NCBI GenBank assembly: GCA_015698305.1
Contig: CP048620.1
Location: 894,557-958,556 of the forward strand
DNA length: 64,000 nucleotides
Reading direction: 5' to 3'
Source: Candidatus Nitrohelix vancouverensis
Lineage (GTDB): Bacteria; Nitrospinota; Nitrospinia; Nitrospinales; VA-1
A program made the translations under genes and the position numbers. Each line of letters starts with the position of its first letter. The first letter of the stretch is position 1. Below the pieces are notes generated by a model. The model worked only from the letters and a program-made list of their open reading frames with translations. It was not told the origin of the DNA and did not search any database. Shown here one piece after another: positions 9,039 to 18,473 of the stretch.

Positions 9039-10133
9039 ATGACTGAATTATTTCAAAAGTATATCCCTGCGTGGGTGATAGAGCAAGGTTATGTCGGCCA
9101 GGTCTTCTTTGTTGTGTTCGTGACCATGCTCGCCAATTTCATGCAAAAAAGAGCGCTGGTTCGTCTCGAGACAAAATTGCAGAAAACAAAAATGCATTGG
9201 GACGAGGCTCTGGTTTACGGCGTACAGAAACCGATTTCTCTGATCATCTGGGTCGTGGGACTTTCCTTTGCGGCTGAGATCGTGCGCAAGGCGACGGGGG
9301 CGCCGATTTTTGACGCGGTGCATACCATCCGCGACGCGGTGGTGATCGCTTCGATCGGCTGGGCCATCATTCGCTTCATCAGTTTCACGGAAAAATCGAT
9401 TCTTGAAGAGGATAGCAGTCGGGATCGGGCGACGGTTGAAGCGGTTTCAAAATTATTACGTATTTCGGTCATCATCACGGCGACCCTGGTGGGTCTGCAG
9501 ACGCTGGGTTACAGCGTTTCCGGCGTGCTCGCTTTTGGCGGCATCGGCGGCGTTGCGATTGGTTTTGCGGGTAAGGACCTGCTGGCGAATTTTTTTGGCG
9601 GACTGGTGATTTACCTGGATCGTCCCTTTGCGACGGGAGACTGGATTCGTTCGCCGGATCGCGACATCGAAGGAACGGTGGAAAAAATCGGCTGGCGTAT
9701 CACGCGGATTCGTACCTTTGACAAACGCCCTCTGTATGTTCCCAATGCGGCGTTCACGACCATTTCCGTAGAAAACCCTTCGCGCATGCTCAATCGACGT
9801 ATTTTTGAAACCGTGGGTATTCGCTATCAGGATGCGGGCAAGATGGAAGCAATCACGGGAAAGGTGCGGGAGATGTTGAGGCAACATCCCGAGATCGAAA
9901 CGAATAATACCTTGATCGTCAATTTTAATAAATTCGCGCCGTCGTCTCTGGATTTCTTTGTCTATGCCTTTACGAAAACGAGAGACTGGGTGGAATACCA
10001 TACGATCAAGGAAGAGCTCATGCTCAAGATTCTAGCCATCGTGGAAGAAGAAGGCGCCGAGGTGGCATTCCCCACCTCGACACTCCATTTAGGCGATCAG
10101 GAGATTTTGAAAAGTCTTCAGCAAAACAATTAG
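9039..10133 (+). CDS. MscS-family mechanosensitive ion channel
   Basis: A 364-residue inner-membrane protein that should release solutes on osmotic downshock. Membrane segments lie near residues 20-35, 65-85, 100-120 and 150-185. The pore-lining TM3 with its Gly/Ala pattern is clear (SGVLAFGGIGGVAIGFAGKD), followed by the conserved LLANFFGGLVIYLDRPF of the beta domain and GTVEKIGWRITRIRTFD. The length exceeds E. coli MscS (286) because of extra N-terminal helices, as in the larger YbiO/YnaI-type paralogues. Confidence 0.9.
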   Translation: MTELFQKYIPAWVIEQGYVGQVFFVVFVTMLANFMQKRALVRLETKLQKTKMHWDEALVYGVQKPISLIIWVVGLSFAAEIVRKATGAPIFDAVHTIRDAVVIASIGWAIIRFISFTEKSILEEDSSRDRATVEAVSKLLRISVIITATLVGLQTLGYSVSGVLAFGGIGGVAIGFAGKDLLANFFGGLVIYLDRPFATGDWIRSPDRDIEGTVEKIGWRITRIRTFDKRPLYVPNAAFTTISVENPSRMLNRRIFETVGIRYQDAGKMEAITGKVREMLRQHPEIETNNTLIVNFNKFAPSSLDFFVYAFTKTRDWVEYHTIKEELMLKILAIVEEEGAEVAFPTSTLHLGDQEILKSLQQNN

Positions 10134-10190
10134 CGGGGCGGGCTTTTTATAATGGAGGAGATGTCTGGTTTGAATCGGTTGAATACGTTC

Positions 10191-10219
10191 CTCAGGTATG
10201 AATCCTGAGGGAGTTTTGT
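10191..10219 (+). terminator. Possible weak terminator after the MscS gene
   Basis: A 6-bp stem CTCAGG (10191-10196) and CCTGAG (10204-10209) with a 7-base loop is followed by GGAGTTTTGT. The stem and T-run are short, so this is a weak candidate. Confidence 0.25.
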
Positions 10220-10313
10220 AAGGCTTTGTTCTTCACGAAGACCAAAGGGTATGGATTTAGCCGGGATGAACTTGTCGGTTTAAGAAACCGATTTCGACTC
10301 AAGGAGACGGACA

Positions 10314-11423
10314 ATGCATTCTTTTTCCTTTAGAAAAATAGTTTTGGGCGTTTTAATCAGTCTGTTTTCCGCCGTTCCGAGCTTTGCAGATTCTGGCAAG
10401 GCGGAATCGCGGGCGTCGTCGAATTCTTTGCAGACGGCGATTTTTGCGGGCGGCTGTTTCTGGTGCATGGAGCCGCCCTTTGAAAAACTGCCGGGCGTGC
10501 TGGATGTCTTGTCGGGTTACACCGGCGGGAAAATGGAAAACCCGACTTATGAGCAGGTCTCTTCCGGCGCGACGGGTCATGTCGAGGCGGTGCAGATTCG
10601 CTTTGATCCGGCGGTGATCAGCTACAAGGATCTGCTGGAAGTGTTGTGGCGAAATATCGACCCGACGGACAAGGGCGGCCAGTTTGTCGACCGAGGCAGT
10701 CAGTATGCGTCTGGAATTTATTTCCTCAACGATACGCAGAGACTGGAGGCGGAGGCTTCGCGCGAGCGTTTGCAGAACAGCGGTCGTTTTGAGGGTCGCA
10801 TTGTCACGCCGATCTTCGAGGCCGGACCGTTTTATCCGGCGGAAGAATACCATCAGGATTTTTACAAGAAGAGTCTGATTCGTTACAAAGTGTATCGATT
10901 CGGTTCCGGTCGGGATCGCTTCATCGACAAGGTCTGGGGCGATGACAGTGAATACAAGCCTGCGCCGGCTCAATACGAACAACAATCATTTCAAAAACCT
11001 TCTGCGGAGACGCTGATGAAACAGTTAACCGAACTGCAATATTATGTCACTCAGAAAAACGGGACGGAACGTCCGTTCGACAACGAATTCTGGGATAACA
11101 AGAAGCCGGGAATTTATGTGGATGTGGTGTCCGGCGAGCCTTTGTTCAGTTCGCTGGATAAATTCGATTCGGGCACGGGCTGGCCTTCGTTCACCCAACC
11201 GCTGGCGAGTGAAAATGTTGATACGAAGACCGATGAAACTCACGGCATGGTGCGGGTGGAAGTGCGCTCGAAGAATGCGGACTCTCATCTGGGCCATCTT
11301 TTCGAAGACGGCCCGGCGCCGACAGGTCAGCGCTATTGCATCAACTCGGCGTCTTTGCGTTTCATTCCCGCCGACAAATTGAAGGAAGAAGGCTATGAGC
11401 AATATGCGAAACTGTTTGAATGA
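10314..11423 (+). CDS. msrAB: Bifunctional peptide methionine sulfoxide reductase MsrA/MsrB, secreted
   Basis: A 369-residue fusion that repairs both S- and R-methionine sulfoxide. A signal peptide (residues 1-25, cleavage near SFA-DS) places it in the periplasm. The MsrA domain has the catalytic Cys48 in GGCFWC. The MsrB domain, from about residue 225, ends with the catalytic Cys342 in [11 protein letters not shown] and has [11 protein letters not shown]. The MsrB part has [10 protein letters not shown] where zinc-type MsrBs carry a CxxC, so it is the zinc-free form. A second, cytoplasmic msrA is at 19037. Confidence 0.93.
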   Translation: MHSFSFRKIVLGVLISLFSAVPSFADSGKAESRASSNSLQTAIFAGGCFWCMEPPFEKLPGVLDVLSGYTGGKMENPTYEQVSSGATGHVEAVQIRFDPAVISYKDLLEVLWRNIDPTDKGGQFVDRGSQYASGIYFLNDTQRLEAEASRERLQNSGRFEGRIVTPIFEAGPFYPAEEYHQDFYKKSLIRYKVYRFGSGRDRFIDKVWGDDSEYKPAPAQYEQQSFQKPSAETLMKQLTELQYYVTQKNGTERPFDNEFWDNKKPGIYVDVVSGEPLFSSLDKFDSGTGWPSFTQPLASENVDTKTDETHGMVRVEVRSKNADSHLGHLFEDGPAPTGQRYCINSASLRFIPADKLKEEGYEQYAKLFE

Positions 11424-11468
11424 GCTTGTTGACGACCCAAAGGTGAACGCTGATTTAAAGGAGGCGTG

Positions 11469-11738
11469 GTGACGGACGAGGAAGCTTTGGAACGCTATGG
11501 GCAGGTTCCCTTATATTTTTCACATTATTATAATTTCGTCTTCGTTTACAAAAGCGCCGTGCTAGAAGACGGCGAGCGGGTGTTTCTTCATCTTGGCGGG
11601 TCGATGGAACAGGTCTCCGCGATGGTGGTGGATGCGGAGGTTCCCATGACGCTGGAAGAGGATGGCGACGACGAATACGCTTATGTTAAAGACGCGGACA
11701 AGCAGACGCTATGGACTCAGGGAGACCCGCCGGATTGA
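11469..11738 (+). CDS. Small acidic hypothetical protein
   Basis: About 89 residues, very acidic (many Asp/Glu), no Cys, no signal peptide. Two tandem GTG codons at 11466 and 11469 could start it. AGGAGG ends at 11464, which is too close to the first GTG, so I choose the second. It follows msrAB by about 45 bases on the same strand and may be co-transcribed. I do not recognise a family; the central YNFVFVYKSAVLEDGERVFLH looks like part of a small beta-rich domain. Confidence 0.6.
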   Translation: MTDEEALERYGQVPLYFSHYYNFVFVYKSAVLEDGERVFLHLGGSMEQVSAMVVDAEVPMTLEEDGDDEYAYVKDADKQTLWTQGDPPD

Positions 11739-11756
11739 CCGGGGGTCTCTCTTTGT

Positions 11757-12635
11757 TTAGACCAGCGAATGCGCGCGTCCGCCAATGCGTTTCAACTCTG
11801 TGTTCAGCGATTGTAGTTTGGCGACACGCTTTTCAATCGGAGGGTGCGTGCTGAACAGGCTGGCAAAATCCACGCCCGCGAGCGGACTGACGATGAACAT
11901 GTGAGCGGTCGCCGGTTCCGCGTTATGCATCGGCACCCTTTGCGCCGTTTGCTCCAGCTTGCGAAGCGCCGAGGCCAGCGGCGCGGCGTCTGCCATCAAT
12001 TGCGCGCCTGTGGCGTCTGCCTTGTATTCCCGCGTGCGCGAGATCGCCATCTGAATGAGCAGGGCGGCGATCGGCGCGAGGAAGATCATCAACAAATGCA
12101 GAGCCGGGTGAACGTTTCTCTCGCCGCGTCCGCCGCCGAAAATCATTCCCCATTGCGCGATATTCGCGAGCATGCTGATGGCGCCTGCCAGCGTCGCGGC
12201 GATGGTTCCGAGCAGGATGTCGCGATTTTTGATATGGCCGATTTCATGCGCCATCACGCCTGCAAATTCCCTCTCATCCAGAATATTCAGAATGCCGTCG
12301 GTGAAGGCGACGGAGGCATGCTCCGGGTTGCGTCCGGTGGCGAAAGCGTTTGGTTGCTCGGACGGTATGTGGAAAATGCGCGGCATGGGTATCTCTGCGC
12401 GTCGCGAAAGATCGCGGACAATGCGATGCACGTCGGGAAACTCGCGTTCCGAAACTTCCTGGGCGCCGTACATGGAAAGGGCCAGTTTATCGCTGAAAAA
12501 ATAGGCTCCAAAGTTCATGACCATCGCTATGATGAAGGCCATGACCATGCCTTCCTGGCCTCCCAGGGCCATGCCTCCCATCACCAGAAGAAGGGTCAGA
12601 CTGGTCAGCAGTAGCGTCGTTTTAAACGTGTTCAT
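11757..12635 (-). CDS. htpX: Membrane zinc protease HtpX (M48)
   Basis: HtpX degrades misfolded inner-membrane proteins. The 292-residue protein has two N-terminal membrane segments (residues ~5-25 and 28-48), the zinc motif HEIGH at 130-134 in GVMAHEIGHIKNRD, two further hydrophobic segments (~145-170 and 180-200), and the glutamate ligand region SRTREYKADATGAQL. The conserved C-terminal FSTHPPIEKRVAKL is present. Length and order match the family. It is monocistronic, with a recognisable promoter upstream. Confidence 0.94.
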   Translation of the reverse strand: MNTFKTTLLLTSLTLLLVMGGMALGGQEGMVMAFIIAMVMNFGAYFFSDKLALSMYGAQEVSEREFPDVHRIVRDLSRRAEIPMPRIFHIPSEQPNAFATGRNPEHASVAFTDGILNILDEREFAGVMAHEIGHIKNRDILLGTIAATLAGAISMLANIAQWGMIFGGGRGERNVHPALHLLMIFLAPIAALLIQMAISRTREYKADATGAQLMADAAPLASALRKLEQTAQRVPMHNAEPATAHMFIVSPLAGVDFASLFSTHPPIEKRVAKLQSLNTELKRIGGRAHSLV

Positions 12636-12984
12636 GGTTTGTGTTTGCCTCTTTGATTTTAGGGTTTGACTGTTATGTAATTATAATAAGATCGCTTTTT
12701 GCGCTGTCAATTTCCCGCTGGAAAATAGTTTAAATGCATTGGGAGCCTGGTTCACAGGTTGATTTGCAGATCTTCCCTGGAGCGAAGGTTTTGATATGAA
12801 AAGGCGTTCGGGAATTGGAATAGGGAATGGTCAACTCCCGTTGACGCGCTCTATTGAAACGTCGTACTCTAGGGGCCGATATCATCCCGACATTGCGTTT
12901 CGCCGCAATTATACAGCGAACAGACTTGGAGTCTGTTCTGTGGAATACGGGTCAACGGGTTTAATAGATTGAGAGGAGAGGTCC
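12636..12984. other. Intergenic region between divergent htpX and the MBL-like gene
   Basis: About 349 bases. Besides the htpX promoter it holds a perfect 9-bp inverted repeat with a 3-base loop, GAACAGACT-tgg-AGTCTGTTC, at 12918-12938, about 50 bases before the next start codon. This could be an operator or a 5'-leader hairpin of the plus-strand operon. No RNA gene is recognised. Confidence 0.45.
12680..12710 (-). promoter_or_regulatory. Putative sigma70 promoter of htpX
   Basis: On the minus strand, TTGACA (complement of 12705-12710) and TATAAT (complement of 12680-12685) are both consensus hexamers. Their spacing is 19 bases, longer than ideal; a shifted -10 (ATTATA) would give 17. The position is about 45-75 bases upstream of the htpX ATG. 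Confidence 0.5.
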
Positions 12985-13605
12985 ATGCCAGGTATCAGTG
13001 AAATCCTGCCGGGTATCATCACCTGGTCGGAATTTTCAGAAGAAAAACAACTCAACTTCAACGGCTATTTCATGCGATGCGGCGATGATTCGGTTCTCAT
13101 CGACCCTGCGCAAATGGATGAGGAGACCTTGCAGGATTTGCATGTGACGGTGGAACGGTTCCCCGATCAGGAATTGCGCGGCATCTATCTGACCAATGTT
13201 CACCATGAGCGCATGAGTCGTCAGTTGGCGGATCAGTTTGGAGTCCCGCTTTGGATACATGAAAAAGATAAGGACCTTCTGGAGACGCCTCCGAATCGCA
13301 CTTTTAAAGACGGCGATACCCTGCCTTGCGGTTTGGTCGTCGTTGGTTTGCAGGACCAGAAATCGCCGGGGGAATCGTGTTTCTACCAGGCGGATCAAAA
13401 GATTTTGTTTGTCGGGGACGCTTTGATCGGCAAAGTTCCAGGCAAGGTGAATCAGTTGCCGGCGGATAAATTCAAGGATATCGCCAAGGCCTGCGCCGGC
13501 TTGCGGGTTCTTTTGGAATACGATTTTGAAGCCCTGCTGTTGGGGGACGGGGAACCGATCGTGACGGGCGGTAGACAGGCCTTATCAGAATTTTTAGACA
13601 CTTAA
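12985..13605 (+). CDS. Metallo-beta-lactamase-fold protein with degenerate metal site
   Basis: A 206-residue protein with the order of a short MBL-fold hydrolase: N-terminal strands (NFNGYFMRCGDDSVLIDP), a motif-1 position reading TNVHHER instead of THxHxDH, then a strand FVGDALIG at the place of the motif-4 Asp, and a C-terminal LLLGDGEPI at the motif-5 position. Two of the three usual His residues of motif 1 are Asn and Arg, and the Asp is Glu, so zinc hydrolase activity is doubtful. GAGAGGAGAGG precedes the ATG. The next gene (TPR) follows by about 25 bases. Confidence 0.7.
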   Translation: MPGISEILPGIITWSEFSEEKQLNFNGYFMRCGDDSVLIDPAQMDEETLQDLHVTVERFPDQELRGIYLTNVHHERMSRQLADQFGVPLWIHEKDKDLLETPPNRTFKDGDTLPCGLVVVGLQDQKSPGESCFYQADQKILFVGDALIGKVPGKVNQLPADKFKDIAKACAGLRVLLEYDFEALLLGDGEPIVTGGRQALSEFLDT

Positions 13606-13630
13606 ACATCACCAGAAAAGAGTTTTGAAT

Positions 13631-14329
13631 ATGACGGAAAGCATGATCGCGGATTTGGAAAAGAAGCTGGAAGAGTCTTTGAGCGGTTCGGATCGTTACG
13701 AACAGTTCAAAGCTCACACGGCATTGGGTCAGGCGCATCAGTCGGGAAGGAATTTCAGCTCTGCCTTGAACAGTTTTCGCAAGGCGAATCAAATCATCGA
13801 AGATTACGGCAACAATAGCGAGGATCAACTGATCGCCCTGGCCAACCTGGGGAGCGTTTACTGGGAGATGGCTCAGCTTAAGAAATCCATGGACCTGCTG
13901 GAGATGGGTTTGCTCCTAACGAATAATATGGCGAATGTTTCTCTGCGCTCGCAATTTTTGGCGATGATCGGTATTTCATACTGGCGACAACTGGATTGGA
14001 ATACAGCGTTTCTAAAGTTTGAAAGGGCGCGGCGAAATTGTCCGGATAAAAATCTGGATGCGATGAGAGAGGGCCTGCAATTGTTTCAGGGTTCCTGGGG
14101 GCGGGGCGTCGATACCTTGAACAATCGTCTGCAGATGTCGCGGAATCGCGGTGATAAAGAAAAAGTTCTTCTGGCGGGTTTTTCCCTGCTACCTCTCTTA
14201 TTGTTCACCGGAAAGAAAAATGAGATCGCTCCCCTGCTGACAGAAATTCAGCCGCTTGCCGAATCTTTTTCAAAGGCGGATATTCTGGAAGCGATCCCGC
14301 GTTTTCAAAAACTCATGGGGATTTCATGA
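13631..14329 (+). CDS. TPR-like helical repeat protein with altered C-terminus
   Basis: About 232 residues of helical repeats resembling tetratricopeptides: AHTALGQAHQSGRNFSSALN, then ALANLGSVYWEMAQLKKSMD and AMIGISYWRQLDWNTAFLKF. I start at ATG 13631 (MTESMIADLEKK) rather than TTG 13625. The 3' end lies in an 80-bp tandem repeat; the reading frame stops in the first copy (ADILEAIPRFQKLMGIS). The third copy would give a different ending (ADILEAIPHFENSLDSF) in another frame, so the present C-terminus may be recent. Presumably a protein-interaction module, co-transcribed with the MBL-like gene. Confidence 0.7.
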   Translation: MTESMIADLEKKLEESLSGSDRYEQFKAHTALGQAHQSGRNFSSALNSFRKANQIIEDYGNNSEDQLIALANLGSVYWEMAQLKKSMDLLEMGLLLTNNMANVSLRSQFLAMIGISYWRQLDWNTAFLKFERARRNCPDKNLDAMREGLQLFQGSWGRGVDTLNNRLQMSRNRGDKEKVLLAGFSLLPLLLFTGKKNEIAPLLTEIQPLAESFSKADILEAIPRFQKLMGIS

Positions 14330-14489
14330 TCGGAGCGCGGGGTTTGTTCGCAAGAGCGGATATTCTGGAAGCGATCCCGCGTTTTCAAAAACTCATGGGG
14401 ATTTCATGATCGGCGGACGGGGTTTGTTCGCAAGAGCGGATATTCTGGAAGCGATCCCACACTTTGAAAACTCGCTGGATTCGTTTTAG
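14276..14489 (+). repeat. 80-bp tandem repeat, 2.6 copies, at the 3' end of the TPR gene
   Basis: Copies start at 14276, 14356 and 14436, an exact 80-base period. Copies 1 and 2 differ at three bases near the middle; copy 3 is identical for about 23 bases (GCGGATATTCTGGAAGCGAT and on) and then diverges to end in a stop at 14487-14489. Because 80 is not a multiple of 3, each copy encodes ADILEAIP in a different frame. Confidence 0.92.
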
Positions 14490-14535
14490 ATGTTTTTCAA
14501 AATGTCTGTTTTAGCGCCGTTGTCAGATGCGAATT

Positions 14536-14748
14536 TTATTGCGGGTCGTCTTTACGCTCAATCGCGTGGACAACTACTTTTCCCACCAGTTTCCCGTTAA
14601 TATTGGGAGCCTGATTCCTTAAATACTCGCGCACCAGCATCACCGCGTGGCGGTCGTCTATTGCTTTGATGAAAATGCTGAAATCATCTTCGGAGCGGTC
14701 TGTGTCGCTCTGGATCACGCCTTTGACTTTAAAAAAAGACTCTTTCAT
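14536..14748 (-). CDS. Small conserved-looking hypothetical protein
   Basis: A 70-residue soluble protein with a beta-alpha-beta look (ESFFKVKGVIQSDTD, then DRHAVMLVREYLRN and LVGKVVVHAIE), charged ends, no Cys. No ribosome binding site of note and no family recognised. The even codon use and lack of any competing frame support it as a real gene. It converges on the TPR gene and is divergent from the PAS kinase. Confidence 0.55.
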   Translation of the reverse strand: MKESFFKVKGVIQSDTDRSEDDFSIFIKAIDDRHAVMLVREYLRNQAPNINGKLVGKVVVHAIERKDDPQ

Positions 14749-15003
14749 AGTTTCGATATAAGCGCAGATTGTTTATTTGCAGGTTTTGCAGTGTGCCTTT
14801 TAGCTGGTGAATAATCAATCTTTTCCTGAGCACAGGGAAAAGCGCGGGGCAATTTGATGCAGGTCTGTCAGGTTCTCTGGAGCGGAACAGAGGCCATTGG
14901 ACTCCCCGATGGAGAATCAGGTGATTATCAAAATAGATCGATTTCTATTATAATTTTAGCTAACATAAACAGTATAAATGTTTCTAAAATCGAATGAAAG
15001 ACT

Positions 15004-18000
15004 TTGGCTATGAACGACAAGGGATCGGCCCCATTCCTGCACCTGCCAGAATTACGGGCGAGGCGCTGGGATCGACTTTTGATCAAAACTCTCGAGGCTT
15101 CGTATAACGAGGTCTATGTTTTCGATGCATCGACCTTTCAGTTCACTCTGGTCAGTCAGGGAGCCTGTCGAAATTTAGGCTATAGCCAGCAAGAATTGTG
15201 CGAACTCTCTCCTCTGGATCTGAAACCGAATTTCACTCTTCAGAACTTCAAGGACTTGTTGGAGCCCTTGTCCGATGCGAAAACGCCGTTTGTAAGCTTT
15301 CAGACCATCCATCAACGCGAAGACGGAACGACCTACCCGGTGGAGGTGCGGGTTCAGTTGGTGAAAGAGCATAGCCCTCCCGTTTACATTGCCATTATTC
15401 AGGATTTAACTGAAAAGTTTTCGTTGACGGGCGCCGTGCGGGATGTGCAGGACAGATACAGGGATCTGTATGAAAATGCTCCTGACCTGTTCGCGACGGT
15501 GGATACAAAAACGGCGACAATCCTCACATGCAATCGCACCTTTGCAAATGGTCTGGGTTACTCAAAAGATGAAATCCTCGGGCGGGACATTTTTTCTTTT
15601 TATCATGAAAATTGCAGGAAAGAGGCGCGCTCGATTTTTGACAGTTATGTCAGGGGCGGGGTCATTCAGAATGTTGAACTGCAGTTTCAGAAAAAAAACG
15701 GGGCGATTATAGACGTGATCCTCAACGCTTCTACAGCGTACGACGACAATGGAAAAATGTTGTACAGTCGCGCGGTGTGGAGGGACGTCACGGATTTGAA
15801 AGTGGTTGAACAGCGGCTGAAATATAAAACCGATTTATTACAAACCGTTCAAAACATTCAGTCGCAATTCATTTCAGAGGACAATCCGAAGTTCATCTTC
15901 AGTGAAATTTTATCTCAGATTCAAAGATTGTCAGAGAGCGAATTTGGCTTTTTGGGAGTCATCAACCGCAACCCTGCAAATCAGCAACCCTATCTAAAAG
16001 TATTGTCATACACCCATGTTCTTTATCTGGGAGAAAATGGCCCAAACGAAAATCAACTCGATCCGGAGTCTGATGAGTTCATGGAGTTTCATAATCTTGA
16101 CACCTTGTTTGGGCGGGTGATTGTCACGCAAAGCCCGGTGGTGTCCAACGATCCTAAAAATGATCCGAGAAGCGGCGGACTTCCTTTGGGACACATTCCC
16201 CTGGAAGCGTTTCTGGGAATTCCCATTTTCCATAGCGGCGAGATGGTGGGCATGGTGGCCCTTGCAAACAGGATCGGTGGTTATGACAAGTCGATTGCCG
16301 ATAATTTACAGCCCGTTCTCGGCGCCTGTGGAGGGATCATTCAAAGATACAATGCGGAAATAGCTTTGCAAGCCAGCAATGAGCGCAGACGCTGTCTCGT
16401 CGATGCGATCGCATCCATCGTGTGGTCGGCGAATGAGAAGATGGAACTGACCGCGTCGCAGAAATCCTGGGAGGAATACACCGGGCAAAATTGGCCCGAG
16501 CCGCAGGGCCGCGGCTGGTTGGAGATGTTTCATAGCGAAAGCAGAAAACGAATCATTAAGGTTATGGAAATTGCTTTGCAAAAACGACAGGCGTTTGAAT
16601 TTGAAGCTCCACTCTGGAACAAGGATAAGGCTGAATATCGATTTGCTTACTTCCGCGCTATTCCCCGACTCAGTGGAAACGAAAAGATTCGGGAGTGGGT
16701 GGGCGTCATTAATGACGTGCATGACAAGGTCCATGCGGATAAAGAGTTGGCGCGCTATCGCGAGGATTTGGAAGAGCAGGTGCATTTAAGGACGCGGCAA
16801 ATCGAGGCAACCCAAAAAGAATTGCAGACGAGCCAGCGAACTTTATTTTCTTTTATCAATAATCTGAAGGGAATGGTGTATCGCCTTGACTCAGAGGGGA
16901 TCGTCCTTTTTGTCAGCGATGGCTGTTTTGAATTGACGGGTTATAACGCCGCTGATTTTGAGAAAAAATCTTTCCGCTCGTTTCGTAATCTGATCCCGCT
17001 GGAAGATCGACATCGAGTGGATCAGGAAATTGATTTTGCTTTGAAACATCATAAGCCATTCATCATCGATTACCGGATTCTCACTTCGGAAGGAAACCAG
17101 AAGTGGGCGCTGGAACAGGGCTGGGGCGTGTATGACAAGGAGGGCAGGCTGGAAGCTGTGGAGGGTTTTGTGACGGACTGCACGGCGGAAAGAACCGCGC
17201 AGGAAAGTTTGCGAGTCAGCGAAAAGTTGTTCCAAACCCTGGCGGACAATGCGCCCGCCGGTATCTGGAGAACGGATCGCAAGGGCGATTATATTTATAT
17301 CAACAGTTTTTATGCCCGTAATTTTGGCCTCTCTCTTGGCGAGATGAAGCAGGGCGGCTGGGTTCGACGACTGGCCCCGGAAGAGCGCGATGCGGTTCAT
17401 GCCAAATGGTTGCGCGCCGTAAAATATGGATTGCCGTTCAGGGAAGAGTACCGTCTTTTGGATAAGGGGGGAAGGGCTTTTTGGGTTTATGCGCAGGCGA
17501 CGCCTGAAAAGAACGCCTTGGGCGTTACCACGGGTTATGTGGGAACCGTCACCGATATCACCGAGTTGAAACTGGCTGAGCAGACCATCAAAATGGTCAA
17601 CGCGAAATTGTTGCATAATGAAAAACTATCGGCGTTGGGCAAGTTGACGGGTTCGATCGCGCATGAATTCAATAATCCTATTTACGGCGTTCTCAACTTG
17701 CTCGAACAAACGCTTGAAAGCGACCAGTTGAGAAACGAGCCGAAGGAGTTTTTGGAGATCGCCATTAAGGAATGCAACCGGATGGCGGAGTTGATACGTA
17801 AATTGCAGAATTTTTACAAACCATCGGCTGAGGAGAAAAGGCTCACTCAAGTCAACCAGATCATTGACGATATCCTTGTGCTGACCAAGCAACAACTGGC
17901 GGAGAGAAATATCCGGTTGGAAAAGAACCTGCTCCCATCGCTTCCGGCGATTTATGTGGTTCAGGATCAGATCGAGCAGGTCATCCTCAACATGCTTCAA

Positions 18001-18321
18001 AATGCAATGGATGCCATTTCTGAGAATGCGGCAGGAGGCGTGATCCAGATTTCAACCGACTTTGACGATGCGTTTTTGGATGTGAAAATCGGCGACAATG
18101 GTTCGGGTATTGCTCCTGAAAAAATGAATATGATTTTTGATCCTTTTTTCAGCACCAAATCAGCGGTGAAGGGTACCGGTTTAGGGCTTTCAATCAGCCA
18201 CGGGATCATTAAGGATCATGGCGGTGAAATTTTGTGCGAGAGTTTTCCCGGGTCTGGAACGGAATTTACAATTCGAATTCCTTTATATGAATACGGCGCC
18301 AAACAGGGCGAAAGCAATTGA
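15004..18321 (+). CDS. Multi-PAS/GAF soluble sensor histidine kinase
   Basis: A 1105-residue kinase without membrane segments. Order: PAS (about 25-135), PAS (150-265), GAF (290-455), PAS (465-590, starting near IASIVWSANEKMELT), a coiled-coil link, PAS (620-745), PAS (750-865), HisKA with the phosphorylatable His in GSIAHEFNNPIYG near 888, and HATPase with the N box NMLQNAMDAI, G1 IGDNGSGIAP and G2 KGTGLGLSI. The C-terminus ends at the ATPase, so the receiver must be on another protein; none is adjacent. The start may be TTG 15004 or ATG 15010. Cytoplasmic cues such as redox, gas or light are plausible but not shown. Confidence 0.9.
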   Translation: MAMNDKGSAPFLHLPELRARRWDRLLIKTLEASYNEVYVFDASTFQFTLVSQGACRNLGYSQQELCELSPLDLKPNFTLQNFKDLLEPLSDAKTPFVSFQTIHQREDGTTYPVEVRVQLVKEHSPPVYIAIIQDLTEKFSLTGAVRDVQDRYRDLYENAPDLFATVDTKTATILTCNRTFANGLGYSKDEILGRDIFSFYHENCRKEARSIFDSYVRGGVIQNVELQFQKKNGAIIDVILNASTAYDDNGKMLYSRAVWRDVTDLKVVEQRLKYKTDLLQTVQNIQSQFISEDNPKFIFSEILSQIQRLSESEFGFLGVINRNPANQQPYLKVLSYTHVLYLGENGPNENQLDPESDEFMEFHNLDTLFGRVIVTQSPVVSNDPKNDPRSGGLPLGHIPLEAFLGIPIFHSGEMVGMVALANRIGGYDKSIADNLQPVLGACGGIIQRYNAEIALQASNERRRCLVDAIASIVWSANEKMELTASQKSWEEYTGQNWPEPQGRGWLEMFHSESRKRIIKVMEIALQKRQAFEFEAPLWNKDKAEYRFAYFRAIPRLSGNEKIREWVGVINDVHDKVHADKELARYREDLEEQVHLRTRQIEATQKELQTSQRTLFSFINNLKGMVYRLDSEGIVLFVSDGCFELTGYNAADFEKKSFRSFRNLIPLEDRHRVDQEIDFALKHHKPFIIDYRILTSEGNQKWALEQGWGVYDKEGRLEAVEGFVTDCTAERTAQESLRVSEKLFQTLADNAPAGIWRTDRKGDYIYINSFYARNFGLSLGEMKQGGWVRRLAPEERDAVHAKWLRAVKYGLPFREEYRLLDKGGRAFWVYAQATPEKNALGVTTGYVGTVTDITELKLAEQTIKMVNAKLLHNEKLSALGKLTGSIAHEFNNPIYGVLNLLEQTLESDQLRNEPKEFLEIAIKECNRMAELIRKLQNFYKPSAEEKRLTQVNQIIDDILVLTKQQLAERNIRLEKNLLPSLPAIYVVQDQIEQVILNMLQNAMDAISENAAGGVIQISTDFDDAFLDVKIGDNGSGIAPEKMNMIFDPFFSTKSAVKGTGLGLSISHGIIKDHGGEILCESFPGSGTEFTIRIPLYEYGAKQGESN

Positions 18322-18473
18322 CTGTGAAGCGAAGGGGATAGGATGGGGTCTGTAACGGTTCGTATTTGAAATGAGAGTGTCTTTGTCCGCGCCGATTGTT
18401 TTATAATTCAGTTAGAGTGAAACTAGTATTGTTACAGCCTCATTGGCTAATCTATTTGCTAGAGGAGTGTTGA

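Noticed and set aside
12918-12938. GAACAGACT...AGTCTGTTC as a third SOS box
   Set aside because: The GAAC and GTTC half-sites are 13 bases apart instead of 4, so it does not fit the box seen at 29331 and 29355.
14256-14489. Separate 77-residue gene over the TPR repeat
   Set aside because: It is made of the same repeat in other frames, has no ribosome site, and overlaps the TPR gene end; better seen as repeat decay.
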